Below, in pieces: positions 59,662 through 64,000 of a stretch of 64,000 bases of DNA. How positions within the stretch are numbered: position 1 is the first letter of the stretch; every line of letters starts with the position of its first letter. The translations under genes were made by a program, and so were the position numbers. Below the pieces are notes generated by a model that saw only the letters and a list, made by a program, of their open reading frames with translations, was not told where the DNA came from and did not search any database. This stretch comes from an uncultured Amphritea sp. (GTDB taxonomy: Bacteria; Pseudomonadota; Gammaproteobacteria; Pseudomonadales; Balneatricaceae), in the NCBI RefSeq assembly GCF_937127095.1, contig NZ_CAKZLP010000060.1, forward strand, positions 124,001 to 188,000, read 5' to 3'.

Positions 59662-61736
59662 GAACACTCCTCTGACTGCCTGATTAATGGCAGAGTAACG
59701 CTAAAGCAGGTATACCCCGACCGACTGTTAACCCGAATCACTCCGCGCAGATCATGCACAATTGAGCGGACGATAGGCAAGCCTAAGCCCAGCCCTTCAC
59801 CAATCGGTTTAGTGGTAAAAAAGGGCTCAAACAGCTGTGCCTGACTCTGTTCATCAATACCCGCTCCGTTATCCACCACATCGATGGTCACGTTTTCAGT
59901 ATCACAGTGAATGCCTATTTCCAGACGAGGTTCAGCCACGCCTGTCAGGGCATCACAGCCATTGCTGAGCAGATTAACAAAGATCTGTTCCAACCGGGCA
60001 CTGTCACCACTCACCTGTAACTGCAGGTCGGGCCGGGGATACAGCAGCTCAATCTGTTGCTCTTCGATACGCCCGCGAAACAGGTTTACCACCTGATCAA
60101 GTGCCAGCAACGGATCAACCGGTGACAGGTGTTGCGGCTTCTGATAGGCAAAGGTTTTCAGCTGTCGGGTAAGCACCGTCATGCGACTGATAAGATCATT
60201 GATCAGCTCAAGATTACCGTCCAGCTGCTCGGTCTCCTGCCGTTCGATCAGCTGGCGGCAGATCGCAATATAGGTTCTCAGCGCGGTTAACGGCTGATTT
60301 AGCTCGTGTACCACCGCTGACGACATCCGCCCCAGTGCCGCCATTTTCTCCGCTTGCACCAGCTCTCCCTGGGCTTCCCGCAGTGCCTGAGTACGCTGTT
60401 GCACCTGATGTTCCAGCTGATCATTGGCTTGCTGCAGCGCCCTTTCCAGACGTTTGCGCGGTGTTATATCGATCACCGTTACCAGATAATTGGCGGTCGC
60501 TTCCCGCTTCATCTGTTTGATTGAAAACAGCATGGGAAAGGTATTTCCATCGGAACGCTTAGCCACCGTTTCCATCGCGGTGACCGGCGCAAACCCACGG
60601 GTGCCGAGACGGTCCAGCACCCGCTTCATCACCCCCTGATACACCTCCGGCTCGATCAGATCACCGATATAAGTGCCCTTAACTCTAGGCATCGACACAC
60701 CAAACTGCTGCATCGCCATCGGATTGATAAACAGAATTCGCCCCTGGCTATCCAGCGTGATCATGCCGACATGGGCATTATTGATAATATCCCGCTGCCG
60801 CGATTCACTCCGCTCCAGCGCTTGTTGCGTCTCACGGCGGGAGATATGTTTTAACTGCCGCTCCCGCAGCAGAAACACCAGCAACGAGATAACGATAAAG
60901 AAAGCAATGGTAAACAGCGTGGCATTGCGCTGAATACGGGTCACCTCACGCAGGTCATTAAGCACCGAAACCTGCCAGCCAAGATCATCCAGAGTGACCG
61001 TCTGCAGCACCGAACGTTTACCATCTTCAAGTTCCACCAACGTAATTTCTGAGCCGTCGTAGAGCTTTGTTATCTGCTGCTTCTGGATAAGGCTCTGTAG
61101 CTGTTTAACCGATTGATAGGGTTTACTGGCCATCAGAATATGGCCCGCCTTACTAAACAGATAATGGCTGGTCTGATCAAGTCCGGCCTGGAACAGCTCA
61201 AGGTCCAGCCGCACCGTTGCCACCCCCAACAGCTGACTTTTCACATAGATGGGCGCTGAAAGGTAGACAGCACCGTCACTCTCAGCCGCAGGCAACACCA
61301 GTTGAAAGCCCTGTTGCCCCTCCAGCGCCTGCAGAAAATAGGTTTGCTGACGATGGCTGACGCTGTAAAAGTCCTGCTGTGCCCGCCAATGACTGAACGC
61401 CTGAGCACGCCCCTGAACATCCAGAACAAACAGCGCTGTCGAGCCCGCCACCAGGTTAGTTTGTTCTAGGTAACGGCTGACCCGGGCAATTCTGTCCGGC
61501 GAGGGGTCACGCAGCAACTCAGACACATCGCCACTCTGTGAAATGAGAAATGGAAGGTATTTATAGTCCGCCAGCTCCGAGCGGGTCTGGCTGATAATAC
61601 TCAGCAGCTGACTTTCGCCACTCTCCTTCAGATCAGTCAGTGCCCAGTCACGTACAAACTGGGTCACCAGCGTCGTCCCCATCAGCGACAACACCAGCAT
61701 CAACAGGGCAAGCGGAACAAAACGCGGAAACTGCAT
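59658..61736 (-). CDS. Sensor histidine kinase (DctB-like, with PAS)
   Basis: A 692-residue inner-membrane kinase. Two membrane helices (about 8-25 and about 273-292) flank a periplasmic double-PAS/Cache sensor of the DctB kind (LADYKYLPFLISQSGDVSELL ... VLDVQGRAQAFSHWRAQQDFYSVSHRQQTYFLQAL). A cytoplasmic PAS follows (about 315-430; GMITLDSQGRILFINPMA). The HisKA H-box is SSAVVHELNQPLTALRTY, and the ATPase boxes include VNLLSNGCDAL, VVDNGAGID and GEGLGLGLPIVRSI. Its stop overlaps the regulator start. It probably senses the substrate of the TRAP transporter directly. Confidence 0.93.
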   Translation of the reverse strand: MQFPRFVPLALLMLVLSLMGTTLVTQFVRDWALTDLKESGESQLLSIISQTRSELADYKYLPFLISQSGDVSELLRDPSPDRIARVSRYLEQTNLVAGSTALFVLDVQGRAQAFSHWRAQQDFYSVSHRQQTYFLQALEGQQGFQLVLPAAESDGAVYLSAPIYVKSQLLGVATVRLDLELFQAGLDQTSHYLFSKAGHILMASKPYQSVKQLQSLIQKQQITKLYDGSEITLVELEDGKRSVLQTVTLDDLGWQVSVLNDLREVTRIQRNATLFTIAFFIVISLLVFLLRERQLKHISRRETQQALERSESRQRDIINNAHVGMITLDSQGRILFINPMAMQQFGVSMPRVKGTYIGDLIEPEVYQGVMKRVLDRLGTRGFAPVTAMETVAKRSDGNTFPMLFSIKQMKREATANYLVTVIDITPRKRLERALQQANDQLEHQVQQRTQALREAQGELVQAEKMAALGRMSSAVVHELNQPLTALRTYIAICRQLIERQETEQLDGNLELINDLISRMTVLTRQLKTFAYQKPQHLSPVDPLLALDQVVNLFRGRIEEQQIELLYPRPDLQLQVSGDSARLEQIFVNLLSNGCDALTGVAEPRLEIGIHCDTENVTIDVVDNGAGIDEQSQAQLFEPFFTTKPIGEGLGLGLPIVRSIVHDLRGVIRVNSRSGYTCFSVTLPLIRQSEECS

Positions 61737-61831
61737 TCACTCTCTCCTGTTGTTTCTCAAAGCCCAGAGCATAAAAGCCTTGATCATAAAATTCAGATCT
61801 TAACAGTGAACTATCTGAACCGGTGCCGCCA

Positions 61832-62530
61832 TTACCACTGACGGGTTGCTGCGGTGCCTTCCCGGACAGCCTGATACCAGGCGGGGGCATCCGTCAGCGC
61901 CAGCAACTCATCCAGAGGAGGATATTCCAGGCCTTTTTTATGACAAAAATCAGCAAGATCGGGAAAGCTCCACTCGAACAGCGTATCCCGGTATTCCTGC
62001 GGGTCAAGCCGGGAGGTCTCATACATCCCCGCCTTCAGACGCTGATTCTGCGCTTCCACCAGGATAATACCCGCTGCAGTAGACACATTGAGCGACCCGA
62101 CCATCCCCATCATCGGAATCAGAATATGCTCATCAGCAAGTGCGGCACCTTCATCACTGACACCAAACTTTTCCGCCCCCATCAGTAGCGCACAGGGAAC
62201 GGTAAAGTCGACATCCCGATAATCGATTGCCCGGTCAGAAAAATGCGCCGCATAGATCTTCATTCCGCGCGCCTTCGCTACGCCAATAGCCTCGTTAACA
62301 CTGCTATGATTCTGCGTCTTTACCCAGCGATCACTGCCCCGTGTAGTGCCATTAAATGCATAGCCTTCCTTTGGCGTAACGGTATGAATACGGGGAATCC
62401 CCACCGCATCGCAGGTGCGAATCAGTGCCGCTATATTACGGGGCTTATGTACCTGATCGGTAATCAGCGTCAGATCGGGCTGTCGCTGATTGAGGGTCTG
62501 AGTAAGTTTAGCTGTGCGTTCCGGAGTCAT
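61832..62530 (-). CDS. trmH: tRNA (guanosine-18-2'-O)-methyltransferase TrmH
   Basis: A 232-residue SPOUT methyltransferase. From MTPERTAKLTQTLNQRQPDL it follows E. coli TrmH (229 aa) closely: QVHKPRNIAALIRTCDAVGI, LLMGAEKFGVSDEGAALADEHILIPMMGMVGSLNVSTAAGIILVEAQNQR (knot residues, landmark only). It methylates the ribose of G18 in many tRNAs. The ATG at 62530 is chosen by homology, with GGGA upstream; the frame extends 21 codons further to 62593 without family similarity. Convergent with nothing; divergent from pheA. Confidence 0.93.
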   Translation of the reverse strand: MTPERTAKLTQTLNQRQPDLTLITDQVHKPRNIAALIRTCDAVGIPRIHTVTPKEGYAFNGTTRGSDRWVKTQNHSSVNEAIGVAKARGMKIYAAHFSDRAIDYRDVDFTVPCALLMGAEKFGVSDEGAALADEHILIPMMGMVGSLNVSTAAGIILVEAQNQRLKAGMYETSRLDPQEYRDTLFEWSFPDLADFCHKKGLEYPPLDELLALTDAPAWYQAVREGTAATRQW

Positions 62531-62695
62531 CGGGGTCCCAAAATAAGCTGGCTGGTTTGCAGATAAGGATGCGGTTAAGGATGCAATAAACAAAGTTGCG
62601 CCACATATTACTGAAAAATGTCAGCCGGCTCACTGCAAAAAACAAAATCTGTGACATAATTACCGCCTTATTATGTCTGGCTAAACGGAACCCAC

Positions 62696-63562
62696 ATGTC
62701 AGTTACACCGAACATCATCGCGTTTCAGGGCGTCGAAGGCGCCTATTCACACCTATCCTGTCGTCGGGTATTCCCCGAAATGGAGGCGTTTGCCTGTGAA
62801 ACCTTTGTTGAAGCGATGCTGATGGTGGATCAGGGCAAAGCCCGGTTGGCGATGATTCCGTTGGAAAACTCCACCGCAGGCCGGGTCGAAGAGATCTACC
62901 GGCTGATGCCCAAGAGTCAGCTGCACATTATTGGCGAGCATTTCGAACCGGTTAACCACTGCCTGCTGGGTATCAAAGGCAGCTCGGTTGAGCAGCTAAA
63001 AACCGTCTCTTCACACCCCCAGGCGCTGGCCCAGTGTGATGGTCATATCAAACAGCTGGGCATCGACCCTATTGCCGCCTTTGATACCGCCGGTTCCGCC
63101 TATGAACTGGCACAGAATCCGGACGCTACCCATGGGGCTATCGCTTCCAGCCTGGCAGCAGACCTTTACGATCTGGAGATCCTGCAGGACAACTTTCAGG
63201 ATGTCAGTGGCAACACCACCCGCTTCCTGATCCTCTCCCGTGAACAGGGAATTCCCCAGCGCGAAGCGGAGGTATCCTACATCACCTCACTGATGTTTAC
63301 CGTGCGCAACATCCCCGCAGCGCTGTATAAGGCACTGGGCGGCTTTGCCACCAACGGCATCAATATGGTGAAGCTGGAAAGTTATATCGGTAACGGCCTG
63401 ACCAAAGGCGCCAGCTTTCATCTGGATGTTGAAGGCCATCCCGATGACCGGATGATGCAATACGCCCTGCAGGAACTAAACTTCTTTACCAAAGAGATGC
63501 GCAACCTGGGCACCTACGAAGCCCATGAGTTCCGCGCTCAGAACCGGCCATTGCCGGAGTAA
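62696..63562 (+). CDS. pheA: Prephenate dehydratase (monofunctional)
   Basis: A 288-residue enzyme that converts prephenate to phenylpyruvate in phenylalanine synthesis. The catalytic domain has FQGVEGAYSHLSCRRVFP, PLENSTAGRV, HPQALAQC, AIASSLAADLYDLEIL and the hallmark DVSGNTTRFLIL (Thr-Thr-Arg-Phe). A C-terminal ACT domain (MFTVRNIPAALYKALGGFATNGINMVKLESYIG) gives feedback by phenylalanine. There is no N-terminal chorismate mutase domain, unlike E. coli PheA, so the mutase must be elsewhere. The start ATG at 62696 sits close behind the divergent trmH promoter. Confidence 0.94.
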   Translation: MSVTPNIIAFQGVEGAYSHLSCRRVFPEMEAFACETFVEAMLMVDQGKARLAMIPLENSTAGRVEEIYRLMPKSQLHIIGEHFEPVNHCLLGIKGSSVEQLKTVSSHPQALAQCDGHIKQLGIDPIAAFDTAGSAYELAQNPDATHGAIASSLAADLYDLEILQDNFQDVSGNTTRFLILSREQGIPQREAEVSYITSLMFTVRNIPAALYKALGGFATNGINMVKLESYIGNGLTKGASFHLDVEGHPDDRMMQYALQELNFFTKEMRNLGTYEAHEFRAQNRPLPE

Positions 63563-63819
63563 TTCAGCCATAAAAGTAGCAGGCCCGATAGATAGAATCT
63601 GGATATCGGGCTAAACCTATCTCGCTAAAAAATGCTGATTATAGGTTTCACTCAATGAGGACGCTTAGCTCTGTTTTTGTCCAACCCGTTGTTCCTTACT
63701 AACGAATAATAGAGTCGATAACACTTATCAGATAAACGAGTGTAAACTGCCTTTCCCCCACACACAGAATAGAAAAGCATTACAATGCGGCCAATTTCAA
63801 CCCTCAACCAGGCCATCCC

Positions 63820-64000
63820 TTGAAGCGCAGTAAACGATTAACGCAGATTGAACAGCTGGTGACACCCGGCTATACCCATATCTGGGATTGCTGTTGTGAC
63901 CACGGGTTTCTGGGGGCTGCCCTGCTATCGAGTCAAAGCAGCGCACAGATCCATTTTGTTGATGTTGTGCCCACAGTGATAACGGAGCTGGAAAGCAGGC
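63820..64000 (+). CDS. TrmK-like SAM-dependent methyltransferase, N-terminus only
   Basis: A frame open from a TTG at 63820 to the window end encodes KRSKRLTQIEQLVTPGYTHI, then WDCCCDHGFLGAALL and IHFVDVVPTVITELES. This is the class I methyltransferase start (motif I region WDxCCDHG, acidic residue in FVDVVP) seen in the TrmK family, which makes N1-methyladenosine-22 in tRNA in Bacillus; gammaproteobacterial relatives carry the CCCDHG variant. CAGG lies 7 nt before the TTG; no in-frame ATG is available. The remainder of the gene is outside the window. Confidence 0.75.
   Translation, partial: MKRSKRLTQIEQLVTPGYTHIWDCCCDHGFLGAALLSSQSSAQIHFVDVVPTVITELESR

Overview
The window is 64 kb of compact, roughly 50% G+C chromosome from a marine-type gammaproteobacterium. 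It most resembles the Oceanospirillales (Oceanospirillaceae such as Amphritea, Neptuniibacter or Marinobacterium). That placement is inferred from gene content: dnaX-ybaB-recR-rnd-ycgL-ycgN synteny, a Pseudomonas-type leuA, a clade I nosRZDFYL operon, a TAXI-type TRAP transporter with a DctB/DctD-like pair, and PA2778/PA2779-like proteins. I see no prophage, transposase, CRISPR array, tRNA or rRNA gene.

Layout. 0-5 kb: M18 aminopeptidase (cut by the window edge) coupled to an FKBP lipoprotein, then the tail-specific protease Prc with an unknown membrane-anchored partner. 5-10 kb: a housekeeping run on the minus strand, dnaX-ybaB-recR and rnd-ycgL-ycgN; dnaX carries a complete E. coli-like programmed -1 frameshift signal. 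10-13.4 kb: a 60-residue orphan gene, an HDOD-GAF protein, an outer-membrane barrel, and ffs (4.5S RNA), whose 3' arm is duplicated just downstream. 13.4-25 kb: DUF3422 protein, aspartic protease, voltage-gated-type K+ channel, a divergent MarR/VOC pair, a hydrolase-OsmC fusion, SlyD, a GreA/GreB-like factor, the ABC-F ATPase YbiT, and a PA2779/PA2778 pair. 25-33.5 kb: a complete nitrous-oxide reductase operon on the minus strand (CusF-like copper protein, nosR, nosZ, nosD, nosF, nosY, nosL) behind a perfect FNR/DNR box. 33.6-43.4 kb: a receptor-PAS-GGDEF-EAL protein, a cytochrome c flanked by short tandem repeats, and rapA between two DEAD-box helicases. 43.4-48 kb: an MFS transporter, leuA and a divergent Lrp/AsnC regulator. 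48-54.4 kb: two paralogous small lipoproteins, a homologue of the tRNA-queuosine mannosyltransferase family, and three tandem Sel1-SPOR proteins. 54.7-61.7 kb: a TAXI-TRAP transporter, its sigma-54 promoter with repeated enhancer sites, and a DctD/DctB-like two-component pair. 61.8-64 kb: TrmH, prephenate dehydratase and the start of a TrmK-like methyltransferase.

How the parts work together. The nos operon would let the cell respire N2O under low oxygen: NosZ is the copper enzyme, NosDFY and NosL supply copper and sulfur for its clusters, NosR feeds electrons, and the leading CusF-like protein probably handles periplasmic copper. The TRAP operon reads as a self-contained uptake circuit: sensor kinase, sigma-54 activator, three putative enhancer sites, a -24/-12 promoter, then receptor and permease. 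The least explained part is 48-54.4 kb, where the paralogous envelope proteins (two lipoproteins, three Sel1-SPOR) cluster around a glycosyltransferase related to an RNA-modifying enzyme.

All calls come from reading the sequence and from family knowledge; no database search was run.
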